Part shown: positions 49,201 to 58,655 of the stretch, piece by piece | Layout: each line of letters opens with the position of its first letter | Position numbering within the stretch: position 1 is the first letter of the stretch | Assembly (NCBI GenBank): GCA_914767715.1 | Contig: OU612066.1 | Location: 35,934,283-35,998,282, forward strand | Direction of reading: 5' to 3' | Origin: Membranipora membranacea | Taxonomy: Eukaryota; Bryozoa; Gymnolaemata; Cheilostomatida; Membraniporidae | DNA: 64,000 nt | The notes under the pieces: generated by a model | What the model was told of the DNA's origin: nothing | What the model saw: the letters and a program-made list of their open reading frames with translations, nothing else | The model's database searches: none | Translations under genes and position numbers: made by a program

Positions 49201-52200
49201 AGATGAACTGCAGAAGAAGAAGGGCAAGTACTCTCAACTACACCCTGTGAAGACAGAGGATGGAGTGTGGATTGTAGGCAGTCGACTCATCAGACATAAC
49301 CCCATGACGTCAATCAAGACTCATACTCAGTGGATCATTCCCTCATCGCATCCATACACTGCTCTTGCACTCAGACAAGCTCATACTGATTCATTCCACA
49401 GAGGGAGAGACGCTACTCTAGCAAGATTTCGTGCCCTACACTGGACTACTCAAGGATCCAAACTAGCGAGAAAAGTGACCTCATCCTGTCAGCTCTGCAA
49501 ACTCAAAGCACCTCAGATCCTCGGTCAGCAGATGGGACAACTTCCAGTAGAACGTCTCAAGACTGCGCCACCCTTCAACTCGGTCATGATAGATCTCTTT
49601 GGTCCTTATATCGTCAGAGGAGATGTACACAAGAGGTCATCTGGAAAAGCATACGGAGTACTATTTACTGATATTGGTTCTCGGGCAGTCCACATCGAGG
49701 CTGTATATGGCTATGACACTGACTCGTTTTTACTAGCATTGACACGCTTCGCTAACATAAGAGGCTGGCCTGAGAAGATATTCTCCGATCCTGGCACGCA
49801 ACTGGTCGGAGCGGAAAGGGAGCTAGGAGATGTATGGGATGCTATGGATAAGACGGTTCTTCAGAACACAAGTGCTGAACAAGGACTACAATGGATCTTC
49901 GGCCCTGGAGACGCACCATGGTACCAAGGAGCAGCTGAATCACTAATCAAGGCTGTCAAGCGCTGTTTCATCTTCTCTGTAGGAAACAAAAGACTCTCAC
50001 CCAGTGAGTTCCAGACTGTGTGCACAGAAGCAGCGAATACTCTGAATGAACGCCCTCTCGGAATACTCCCTGGTACAGACTCCGACATCAGTATACTCAC
50101 ACCCAACTGTCAACTCATCGGAAGACCCTTCGCCAAGAACCCTGGACAGTGGAGCTCAGACAACTCACTCAAAAGTCGTCTCGCACTGGTAGCTGCTGTC
50201 TCTGAGGACTTCTGGAAGAAGTGGACAGAACTATACGCTCCTACACTCATGTATCAACAGAAGTGGCACAAACCGCAGCAGAACCTCCAGGTAGGTGACA
50301 TAGTAGTTGTTATCGATTCAAATCAGCTCAAAAACCAATACAAGATCGCTTGTGTACATGAGGTTTATCCAAGTGACGATGGTAGGGTCAGGAAGGTAGC
50401 ATTAGCCTACAAGAATTTTAAGGTGGGTAGCAAGCTAGTCGAATATCATGGGTGTAAAGACACTATAATAATGCGGAGTGTTCATAGGTTGGCCCTTCTG
50501 ACAACGGTAAGTGGGTAGAAACCTAATGTGCTATGTTTGTGTCCTGCTCTCGGCCGTTTAGTCTGGGTGGGAGTCCCTGGTCTGGCCTGAATCCTGACTG
50601 ACTGGTTGGGGGTGGTTGATGGATCAACCATACATAAACTGGGAAACGGTGGTTGACTATAGAACTAGATTTATCTCGTAGTTTTATCTGTATTATTTAT
50701 CTCGCATCATTGTATTATTACACTTTCTGTTTTGACAAATTTCTTAGAATCATTTGTCAAACCCCCACCCCTCCGATGTATTGGTATGCACCAATCGTGG
50801 TCATAATTAATGACACATTTTGATTATTATTAAAAACACACGCACTACAACATGACTAATAATGCCAGCTTTTAATACTTTAGCTATCTATTGTTACAAA
50901 CATCATTATACCAGCTTATGTGCTGATACTTGTACTGCAACATTATTTTGTACCATCTTAGACTTGCACCGTCAACAAGCAAGTTCAAATTTTGTGATCG
51001 CTAGTCTCATCTCAGCTAATATGGAGACAATTTTATCCATATACAACTCGATCTGTTTTATGAGATTCTAAGCACTTTATATCAAGATCTCAATACTCTG
51101 CGCTGTATCTATGTGACACACATGTAAGTTAAAACATATTGTATTTTCAGTTCATATTTGTGTGGAATAACAACAGCGAAGCTCTTGTGTTAAATTACTG
51201 CATGGGATAATCTATATTTCATTGATGACAAATGGCATTTTTATAAAGTGTAGAAAGCATTGCTTTATTGCATCCACTGGTATCAAATTATTATTGCTAC
51301 TATTTCTCCTATCCGTAATTAGGTATTTAACAAAAGTATTTTAATTGCAGGCACCTATTTATCTGTATACTAACTATCAGACACTATTATTGGATGGAAT
51401 AAACCCTATATCCGGCATCAATTTTGTGAGTTAACTAATAGGACGATTGTGTCAATTTGATGTCAATTTATTACTACGCACTCTTTTATATGCTGCCATC
51501 CATTATTGTCTTTTGATGTGCTGATTATCGTCACAATCTATGCACATCATTATTTTATTTATTTTACTTTGATCATTTTATCAGGGTACGACTTCGACTT
51601 TGAATATGAAGAATATAATGACATACAGTATCCAACAACAACTCAACACTTCTTATTTCGTCGTCCGTTGCCATTAATGCTGGGGTTAGAGTGATAACAA
51701 GAGCCATCCCAATACAACTATTATGGTACTATTATGGTACTATTATGGTACTATTATGGTACTATTATGGTACTATACTATGGTACTATACTATGGTACT
51801 ATACTATGGTACTAATCACAACATAAAAGATAAGATATAGATCATAACAAATCCCAACAGTCGATGAAGAGTAGACAACTCTGTATTATATGTTCTTTCC
51901 TTCTGTTTACAACTCGATTGATAATTAAAGTTACCGGTTAAACATTCGGAATCCTTGAAACAAAAACATGGCATCACTAGGAAACTGCGCAAGATTGAAA
52001 GTAAATTTACCTTAGCCCTGTGTAGACAGTGATTAGCACCAGGGTTATGATAAGATGGTCCGAGCAGCATCAGTGGAAGAGCAGCTTTATCCACATCAGA
52101 TGTTATATCGTTAATCATCTCCCCGTGTCCTACAGGATACTGTGGTATGGCGTTCTGAGAGGATAAGAGAGGAAAGAAAAATGGTGTAGTGATAAGCATT

Positions 52201-55200
52201 AAACCTTTAAACTCAGGACTACGAATCTCTGACATACATAGATCCTAACTTTCAAATCTAGGCCCTTCTCTTATGTAGGTCAGACCCACATTTTTGTTTT
52301 GGTTTCACATATTGGTTATAATTTATACTCTGATACCTTATAATGACTGGGGAGGGAATTTGCTCTATCTCTACACGGCTAGACATATATCTGACTATCC
52401 TGATTGTGTAATGTGCTACTATTCAATTTTAGCTCATTAAGTCAGGCTAGAATTGCAGTATATAAATCTACAGTCCGTCACTGAGTAGCTGAGATCACGC
52501 AGACCACACCTTACCATAAGTATATTAGAGTGTATATTGACTGGTTTCTCTGAGATACCGAGCTGTTTAGCTATAGAACTGACGGCGATGTCCTCCACAT
52601 CTGATACAGTAGGGTTACCACCAAACACTTCATCAAACCAGGCACCTCCTATCATTGCCTGCATTAATGTTAATACAAATCAATAGGTTATCAATACAAA
52701 CCAAATAAATAATAATCAATAATAACATCACTCTTGCAGTGTCATAGTTTTACTTATGTGATTAATTGCACCGGCTGAGGCGTAGATACTTGAATCAGCT
52801 CGTTAAAGTTGGTAAGGTCAAATGTGAAAATAATTTATCATGCACCAACAAGTTTTCATTTTTACCAATTTTTATATAAAGATGTAGGGATTTTAACGTT
52901 GTCTTTCGATCAATAGTATAGTTAATATTGAAAATTAAAGAGTAATGTTTTCTAATGGAACTCTTTTAACATCACAGATAATTTACCGTGAGCCTGGTTG
53001 TAGAATTATCTTCTCTGTCATGCTGAGGGAAAACCACAGAATCATAGATAACTCCTAAATTCTTCTCCTTCTCACCGCTGGGTATCAGATGACCAAAAGC
53101 CTATCGTGCGAAAATAACAGATTCAATGCTTAGAAGCGTTGCAGAATAAATATAACTCTCATCTCCAACAACTCCCAAGAGTTTTGAGGGTCAACTATGA
53201 ACAAATAGAATATGGTTGATTAAAATCAGATCCGAAATCAAAATTATGCTGAAAAACAAAGCAGAATAAATAAAACTCTGATCTAATCCCAATCCTAACT
53301 TAGCAAGTATAAGGATGACTCGAACAAATAGAAATCAGTATTCTTGAATGCGCAGAATATTTTACTGTCCCAAAATCCCATATACTTTTCGCGTTGCAAA
53401 TGACCAAATTATTTTATGATGTAGCAGTAGCGTTCTTATTGAACCTTGATCAGGGTGATTGGGACAATCTTAGTCCCAAACTCCCCGCTTTGCTTGATTC
53501 AAGTGTTAGGGTTTTAGTTGAGTTATCACCCAATTTTATTACCTGTGGCAGTTTTTCCGGACTAAGCTGAGGATATTCAAGTGTTGCAGTAGCCACATGG
53601 ACAGCAGGTAAACTAGATAATTTATCTGCGATAGGGTTATACTCAGGTGGTAGCAGACGAGCCAGAGAGTCAGCATTGATACACGACACAACGTAATCAG
53701 CTTCTAAAGCTTCTGTGTCTGTATGAACCTGTCAATAAAAATACAGGAGTCAGCAATCGACTCAAACCCTCTACCTTCTGTGTCAGACTAGGAATATGGG
53801 TTTAATAAACTATTGAAAGGTGACGGGATCACATTACCAAGTGAAGAATTTCACTCTAATGACCAGATCATGTTACGTATGTCCTTATGCACCGTTCTGC
53901 CAATATATACCATTATCGGGAGGTGCATGTATTCAATGCCCTTTGTAATGGTGAAGATAATTTTGATACCCCAAGACGATATGACTCACAACTTGGAGTA
54001 TCATGCAATGAGATATTTCTATCATATTATGCCCTTCACAGGGTGACATGAGTTGATCAGATTCTGGTGTGTTGGCATGTGATTGGCTGATCTCTAAGCT
54101 GGTTTTGATCCCGTTAATAAGTAATAAGTAATAAGGAAATACATTTTAGATGGGTTTTCAATAGCTAGATGCTCATAGGCTAATCCTAAGGTCTTACTCC
54201 GCTCAACCATTAAAGAACAAATGAGCCATGAATTTCATGTTATACCAATGAGGAAGAGATGATAACCAGCTAACAGCTATGAGTATCTTAATCATTCCAT
54301 AACTAGGTAAAAAAGTAATTATCTGTAGATGATCAATGGATACTTGGAGCGAAAAAAAAAACAGAATAAGCTAGGACTTATTATCCATTATGTATCATAA
54401 ATACTTCAGGGTTTGGGATCAGCTTGCCTCTCTGTATGACATGATCACCGAATTAAAATATTTACCAGAAATCCATGCTCCGTTTTTTCTAGTCTGTTAC
54501 ATGCTGTATTTGTTCTTATATCGACTCCCGTTTCTATCAAGTTATCTTTGATAGCAGTGGGTAGTGTATTCAGTCCTGATTCAAAGTTCCACATAGCCCA
54601 CTTCTCCTTTGTCGCCCTGTCACACAAGGCACTATTCTTCACAGCGCCTGTCAACAGATTGTACTATGGTACAAGGTGTCCAACAACTATCCCAAAATGC
54701 AATGTACTTTTTTAGATTTCTCAAAAACAGATCACATACTGAAGGACAATCTAAACACAGCCACAACCACATTCTTAGTACACCCTCTAGATTTGAGACA
54801 AGCTTTAGTCAGCTAAAAGTATAACTTAATTATCTAAATCAGTATTACCTGCAGGTGTTGCCAGCATAATTCACAGTAAATAACTGACCACAGTTGCTTG
54901 AAAGTAGCTCAGTATGTTTGAATAAACTAACCATGAACCTGCCGTTTTACTTTTCTCATATGCCTAATCACGCCTCCAAACTCATCATCTGCAGCTTTTA
55001 CATAAGGAAGCATGGCTGTCACACTCGTAGTCCTGATGTCACCTGCTATAATACCTCGTATGAACGGGTCAGCCAACCTTTCAGCAGCCTATACAGATAG
55101 AGAGGTTAGAGTTATCAATGAATATATCATAGTCCAAGATGATGAGAAGAAGTTCATACAGCGACAACCTTGATTGTGGGCATGTGATGTGCCTCATATT

Positions 55201-56503
55201 CGAATGCTAATCAGTGGTAAAAGATTACTCCTAATATGTAATAATAAGTAGCGAAAATGCTTTGCCAATACCAAGGCAATTTTCGCGTCATCTGTAAATA
55301 AATATATTTTCCACCTCGAATTTTAGTTTACAAGAGATTTCTCACCTCGACCCCAAACCTTCGGGATATAAAGCTGTAGATGCTCTCATCTTTACCCTGA
55401 TGTTCAGGTGATGCCGGTGTACGAATCTCTCTTATAATCATTGATAGCAGCGACTTGTTCACTGGTTTGAATTTGTGGATTATATGCATAGGAGAATTAG
55501 GTAATGCATGCAGGGCATTGTCTGCGTAGATTAATCTGACTTTACCAGGAGGGTCTGTTCTCTTCACATGAAGAATTTTATCTGTGAGCCCCAAATCCTC
55601 CGCCTGGAAATTAATAGATATGAAGGAAAGTTATACATTAAGGTAAATGATCTTTGGATCTTGACGTCACTTTCATAGTTAAAGAATTTCACAGATCTTA
55701 ACTCAAAAACACATCAGAAAGGTGATTTAAAGTGACAGTGATGGTCTAAAAAAAAATCACAGGCTTCAATATAAAATATGCCTTTCACATGACTACCGAT
55801 CTGAAGTTTCGGCCCAAACATGTGGAATGTGAACAGTTGAGCATCAAACCAAATACTCTGATAAGGTCATATCTGTGTCTCATGTGTGAGACACAAAAGA
55901 CACACATGTGTCAACATAAAACTGTTATATCTACTAACCAGAGATAGAGAGCTCCTGGCTTCATGTCCCACGGCTCTCAGACTACGAGGTCCCTGCTCAA
56001 ACACAGCACCTGTTGTACTGTCAATATGAGAACTCATCCATCCTCCAACATGACCATCCTTCTCTAATATAGTTATCTGTTTGTGTCAACAAGACAAGGC
56101 AAGATATGTCAACATCTCACATCTACTGTCACCAGGGAACTGGTGATAAATATGTCGGGTGAAGATTTGTATGGAAAATTATGCAAAGGGTTATGATTGA
56201 ATCATTAGTGGAACTCAATACCATAAAATGCGTGACAGAAAGATACTTAATCAAAAGATTTTCCGGAGAACAAATCATTTACAAGATATTGATCAGGGGT
56301 TTTTATGAAAAGGAACAGACGATTTGGCTAAGGCTGTGGAGTAAATTGGATTTTTGTTCACATTACATTAGCATCCTTACCTGAGGGAGTACAGCATTGG
56401 GAAGTGTGAGAACTTGTTTTTTAAACATGTTGAGATAATAGCTGAAACTGAGACCCGATATTCCTCCTCCCAACACCACCACCTTTCTCGTCTGTCCTGA
56501 CAT
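43207..56503 (-). CDS. PPOX: Protoporphyrinogen oxidase
   Basis: Ten exons on the minus strand: 56503-56381, 56076-55939, 55603-55346, 55088-54932, 54647-54466, 53728-53543, 53100-52987, 52658-52515, 52154-52011 and 43302-43207, 513 residues (human 477). PPOX is the mitochondrial FAD enzyme that oxidises protoporphyrinogen IX to protoporphyrin IX, the step before ferrochelatase in haem synthesis. The N-terminus holds the dinucleotide-binding motif VVVLGGGISGLSFSYYL and then EKDGHVGGW. Also typical are FEQGPRSLR, the ADNALHALP stretch, AFGHLIPSG followed by GVIYDSVVFP, and MIGGAW. Exon 4 ends at 54932; the earlier donor-like GT at 54938-54937 would break the frame. The last exon gives VAAQLMLG and a short polar tail. 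The last intron is 8.7 kb because a BEL/Pao element inserted in it, in the opposite orientation. Confidence 0.95.
43489..44429 (+). repeat. 5' LTR of the BEL/Pao element
   Basis: 941 bp, starting TGTATTGG and ending CCAATACA, an 8-bp terminal inverted repeat with the standard TG...CA ends. The counterpart is at 50777-51716. The small open frame in both LTRs (44219-44407 here) has no known similarity. Confidence 0.95.
44440..44455 (+). other. Possible primer-binding site
   Basis: TGACGACTACCGCCAG lies 10 bases after the LTR. With one change it would start TGGCGAC, as expected for a site complementary to a tRNA 3' end with CCA. No canonical TGG follows the LTR directly. Inference only. Confidence 0.3.
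44461..45459 (+). CDS. BEL/Pao ORF1, gag N-terminal part
   Basis: 332 residues from the ATG 31 bases after the LTR to TGA. The first 140 residues are helical and charged with many K, S and L, as in the N-terminal gag region of BEL elements. Residues about 180-290 are low-complexity, rich in S, P, Q, V and G. It lacks capsid-like and zinc-knuckle parts, which are encoded in the next frame. It overlaps the second ORF by 59 bases. It would form part of the virus-like particle. Confidence 0.8.
   Translation: MEDTIKQLKGQRTSLKSKVTSLANLLISSIEQQDIDDIETLRSQLKTTYSNFLTIHFDYSEHVESDETFSSYLTVNGMDLIAYQNDVKTSFDRAIQCYSKWQLSLSKSKMAISQAIKKANILVSVCINQAAINGHKDYCVELSNKLAGTVDLDSLLLSLYDVILDLESCKVSPPANSVGGQPPRNSVSKSDPPVTDASQAGGGLGQGSRAVGSQSDHDSGVVQQVSASDGHVESSVQTQQTPPVPLEQSTPAAAPAVHMVSGSNGSRDTHKSRLAVHDLHLDTQRVNEFMQISKSSVVNAYDGYDASRHLNVTSAGNSNQISCTRSKPTPYN
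45401..50518 (+). CDS. BEL/Pao ORF2, gag C-terminal part and pol polyprotein
   Basis: An unbroken frame of about 1,705 codons in the +1 frame relative to ORF1, without an ATG in the overlap. In order: a capsid-like gag segment (about residues 25-190), Cys/His knuckles (229-295), an aspartic protease with FFDGGSN (about 378), a Pao-type reverse transcriptase with YVDD (about 833), RNase H with acidic residues in LSDGSAA, IPQIELN and VDSETV, an integrase zinc finger (H-H-C-C near residues 1325-1365), an integrase core with D, D and E in MIDLFGPY, FSDPGTQ and GAAESL, and the C-terminal module with VGDIVVVID. The polyprotein would make a cDNA copy and integrate it. No stops or shifts are seen, so it may be functional. 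The protease has D-G-G where D-(S/T)-G is usual. Confidence 0.95.
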   Translation: MQVTPIKSHVHDQNQHHITDRHKWPEFLSVWYRYSCMFVDEVDKASELKKFLVGEPLELVSPIFATQPNAHDRMVQRLKEVYGDVSLGIKSVFSHLNSLRSIHEGDTKALVKFVNTVESSYSQLGELGHLTSVTLPHVDNLADLLPPTIRRDWDHCYDMFPQEDKVQPFKMFMGFLESERRRALRRTGTQRSDQQKDNSKQKVKTFHVESDNEVSQNSHDKPDSSAMSCVIHGSNRHALADCRSFRSLSVQERFDLCKTHAICVRCLTKHDPKSCPRFRQCCSKCKKPNHHDLLCRKGIADKNKSSKPEAKTESKPSSVRSQSKEKVSTLHGAGTPTDEVSVEVSTNHGTSRPTSDSTVFAIQRASVVGTSHRALLFFDGGSNSTLISHRAAIAWGAKRLKKVTLELSTLGGSTVEEESWLFEVKLMAYDNSVIMIHALSIQRLTGSINKPLDRVILQQLFPSIDSQLLIKDSGPIDMLIGNDLLGFHPRKEIASAGQHLQVCSGPFGLCVQGSHPVLGNSNSIPSSFFINILSMQDTEVITATHPQHKEFSVSVHSYLTKAEKASLGAFIQGEDLGVEVQPRCGACQCGKCPIRGHSYSFQEEQELQMIRSNLKYVQENKRWKTYYPWIVNPSTLPDNYSAALATLRNTERTLNKDPEWSKIYGAQIQDMVDRGVARKLSKEELKSWCGPKYYISHLAVQNPKSTSTPVRIVFNSSQTFRGTSLNACLAKGPESYLNDLLGILLRWREEKIALVADIKKMYNSIFINNVEQHTHRFLWRNLEQRDPDVYIILRVNMGDRPAAAISSEAIYKTADLFHKEYPRVAELLKSSTYVDDIVDSFPSHESAMVTAEGTNVVLQNAGFKVKCWLFSGEPDKRIQLEDLPPPDAKPVSTQVLGVLWNSSTDVITFSTNLNFSPKKKGVYTKPDLTETEFTRQMPEILTRRIVLEQTMKIYDPLGILCPFTMRAKQLLRETWTFKLDWDDQLPQLMGEQWIKFFRELFKLSKLEYPRCLRPENAVGQPQLIILSDGSAAAYGFSAYARWKLNSGKFSCSLIMAKCRIAPLKQLTIPQIELNAAVLSKRGRKVLEKEMRYNFSRVYQLVDSETVLKMMNKKSTRFKLYEGVRIGELQTATDGDMSSWFWVKGEENTADWLTRGKSIDKIGPASEWWRGPNFLYQPEEEWGIRANKDSGELLPGEKKAVYATTVTTPDHFIQYENFSSLKRLIWTVARVRMAVKSGHFCNLLAPVSAEDLRAAQLILIRDVQHSIEDELQKKKGKYSQLHPVKTEDGVWIVGSRLIRHNPMTSIKTHTQWIIPSSHPYTALALRQAHTDSFHRGRDATLARFRALHWTTQGSKLARKVTSSCQLCKLKAPQILGQQMGQLPVERLKTAPPFNSVMIDLFGPYIVRGDVHKRSSGKAYGVLFTDIGSRAVHIEAVYGYDTDSFLLALTRFANIRGWPEKIFSDPGTQLVGAERELGDVWDAMDKTVLQNTSAEQGLQWIFGPGDAPWYQGAAESLIKAVKRCFIFSVGNKRLSPSEFQTVCTEAANTLNERPLGILPGTDSDISILTPNCQLIGRPFAKNPGQWSSDNSLKSRLALVAAVSEDFWKKWTELYAPTLMYQQKWHKPQQNLQVGDIVVVIDSNQLKNQYKIACVHEVYPSDDGRVRKVALAYKNFKVGSKLVEYHGCKDTIIMRSVHRLALLTTVSG
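50777..51716 (+). repeat. 3' LTR of the BEL/Pao element
   Basis: 940 bp, TGTATTGG to CCAATACA, nearly identical to the 5' LTR. The bases just before it (ACCCCCACCCCTCCGA) are pyrimidine-rich, so the usual polypurine tract next to the 3' LTR is missing. Confidence 0.95.
51717..51812. repeat. Microsatellite at the retrotransposon insertion site
   Basis: Repeats of ACTATTATGGT (11 bp) pass into ACTATACTATGGT. A shorter piece, ATTATGGTACTAT, is left of the element at 43466-43488, so the element split this array. Confidence 0.9.
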
Positions 56504-56732
56504 GCTTTAAAACTGCTCGTATCTCTCTGTAAAAAATATGATTATTTTATAAGCCTTATGTCATGTTGAAAATGCAGCGGTCAGGGGATGATTTGGGTGG
56601 CGGTCAGATTTTCATTAATGGATACCAAACTAAACGTAAGGCATTCACTCTCGCACTTTAAAAAAAAACGCCATAAGAGGAATCAATGGTCTGGGACTTG
56701 CAATCATCTGCGTACAATAGCTAGAGTCAGGT

Positions 56733-57098
56733 CACAGACAGCAGGTCACTGACAGTTGATTTGATGAGTTGCAGCCTTGTGTGTGTGTGTGTGGTTTGTG
56801 TTTGTTGTGGTGAAGATGTGAAGCTGCGCATGAACCAAGTTATCGCGGCTGCGCAGCTTCTGTACCCACCAAATGCGTTGCTCAGATGAGTCACTTCTCT
56901 CTCATTGGTCAGAATATAATATTCTGACCAATGAAAGAGAAGTGACTCATCTGAGCAACGCATTTGGCGGGTACAGAAGCTGCGCAGCGCGAAAAAAGGG
57001 TTAATGCACAGCTTCCCATCTTCACCACAACAAACACAAACCACACACACACAAGGCTGCAACTCATCAAATCAACTGTCAGTGACCTGCTGTCTGTG
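56733..57098. mobile_element. 366-bp near-perfect palindrome upstream of PPOX
   Basis: Arms of about 170-187 bp meet at AGAATATAATATTCT (56921-56935). Ends read CACAGACAGCAGGTCACTG and the complement. Both arms contain GTGACTCATCTGAGCAACGC (one as complement) and a (CA)n/(TG)n run. TCAGGT lies on each side (56727-56732 and 57100-57105), possibly a partial target duplication. It begins 230 bp upstream of the PPOX start codon. Confidence 0.8.
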
Positions 57099-57620
57099 TT
57101 CAGGTATCAACTATCAAAAACAACGATTGTTGATCATGGACATGGCAACACTTTCTGTTTGCCACATCTAGATGCCATTGGCTAATGTCTGCAAGGTGTG
57201 TGTGAATATGCTTGGTTTATTGAACATTTATCTAGCAACCCAAGGACAAAGCATTAAGGGGATTTACAACTCCTTGAGCAATATCATGACATTATTTCTT
57301 TAAAATTAGACCTTGGAAAAAACCTAGCCTACCAATAGTCTTAGAGTAGACTACTAGATAATAAGAACTCCAAACCTTGCCTAGTACTAGTCAGTAATGA
57401 AATACTGCCTAATAATGAACAGCTCATTCATGCCAAGCGATACAAGCTCGGTTCAACTCCTAACTATCACCAATGTCACAACAAGAGGTTAGGCTGTATA
57501 CATACATGCATTAATAAACCTTCAGTGAGACTAATAAGTAACATTATCCCAAGGCCTACTAGAGCTGGGCTAACTTACTTACTGCTAGGTTGGTAGGAAC
57601 TAGGAAGAGTAAGTAGTAGT

Positions 57621-57712
57621 CATGGGGCCCTGGGACTTACATGTCTTTACTTTGCCAATGGTTGATACTGGACATTGGCAAAGTAAAGACATGTAAGTCC
57701 CAGGGGCCCATG
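57621..57712. mobile_element. 92-bp palindromic MITE with 8-bp target-site duplication
   Basis: Near-perfect inverted halves: CATGGGGCCCTGGGACTTAC at the left, complement at the right, with TGTCTTTACTTTGCCAATG in each arm. GTAGTAGT flanks both ends (57613-57620, 57713-57720), though this is itself a simple repeat. Same family as 20717-21015. Confidence 0.85.
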
Positions 57713-58094
57713 GTAGTAGTAGTACTAGTAGAGCAGCAGAGTTGATAGTTACAGTTTCATACAGCACTTTCAATATCTGTGAGTCATACCAGTAGTGATC
57801 ACTCAATCATTCACAAGCAGTATCAAGACCACACTACCAAAAGGTATCAGCACCATGAATTTATATGGGAGAGGAACATGAGGTAACTCATGAATTTCAT
57901 AATAATATAGCAATAGCATCAAACAGTAATTCTGATAGTTATCTTAACATGAATATAAAACTTGACCAATCACTGCACTCGTTTCAATTTAAGGGACCAA
58001 CCAAGGTTTGATTAATAATTTTATTGTTAGTGAGTCAAATATTTGTCATTTATCTAGGCATGTTTAAAAAAATTAATTTTAGAGTAACTTTAAT

Positions 58095-58203
58095 CATGGG
58101 CACCTGGGGGATCTGCTCAGCAGTACACTTTGCCCATGTCCACTATGGTTGATAGTGGACATGGGCAAAGTGTACTGCTGGGCAGATCCCCCAGGCGCCC
58201 ATG
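58095..58203. mobile_element. 109-bp palindromic MITE with 8-bp target-site duplication
   Basis: Inverted halves CATGGGCACCTGGGGGATCT and complement, with CACTTTGCCCATGTCCACTA in each arm. ACTTTAAT flanks it exactly (58087-58094 and 58204-58211). The layout and words (CTTTGCC, ATGTCCA, GTTGATA) match the 57621 family, but the sequence has diverged. Confidence 0.88.
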
Positions 58204-58655
58204 ACTTTAATCATGAGCTTATATTTCAAATGAGAAGAAGCACAGGTGTCATCTGGTAACATGTTTAGCTTGACATACAGTGAAATACAGACGTTTCCAG
58301 GCATTTCTGTCGGCACCGGAGTGGAGGTCAAACTATTTCATTCTCAGAAACAAGAATAACACACACCACACAGTAAGTGAGTGACAGTGAGTTTGAGTAA
58401 TAATAAAATAACTATGGTAATAGATAAACAGATTAGTAAGAAATATATATAAATTATAAATAAGCATAAAAATTTTAATTTTTATGGTAATATTTCATTA
58501 TGGTAATACAAAATAATAATAGGCTATGCTATATACCATAAGCTAATACAGAAAAGATCAAGTTGGTCTAGGTTTCAGATCCTGCTAGACTTTTGTTGGG
58601 GACTTCTCTAGAATAGCGGAGGGATGCGCAGGATTGCAACAATTTTTTTACTCAA

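Larger units (their letters stand above)
43484..51721 (+). mobile_element. Full-length BEL/Pao LTR retrotransposon with 5-bp target-site duplications
   Basis: The element spans 43489-51716, flanked by ACTAT (43484-43488 and 51717-51721). A 5-bp duplication is usual for BEL/Pao. It has two LTRs of about 940 bp and two large open frames. It entered a TATTATGGTAC-type microsatellite, remains of which lie on both sides. It sits in the last intron of PPOX, antisense to it. By eye the LTRs differ by about four substitutions and one single-base indel, so insertion was recent. Confidence 0.95.
56504..58655. other. Divergent interval between PPOX and TAF1A-like genes
   Basis: Both promoters must lie in these 2.15 kb. 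It holds three palindromic elements (56733-57098, 57621-57712, 58095-58203). No TATA box or other site can be assigned with confidence. Confidence 0.6.

Noticed and set aside
54937-54939. Alternative PPOX exon 4 donor (CAG|GTTCAT)
   Set aside because: Would put the next exon out of frame with an early stop. The donor G|GTTAGT six or seven bases on keeps the frame and is closer to consensus.
56727-57185. Open frames on both strands around 57 kb
   Set aside because: They arise from the two arms of the palindrome and read the same sequence in both directions.
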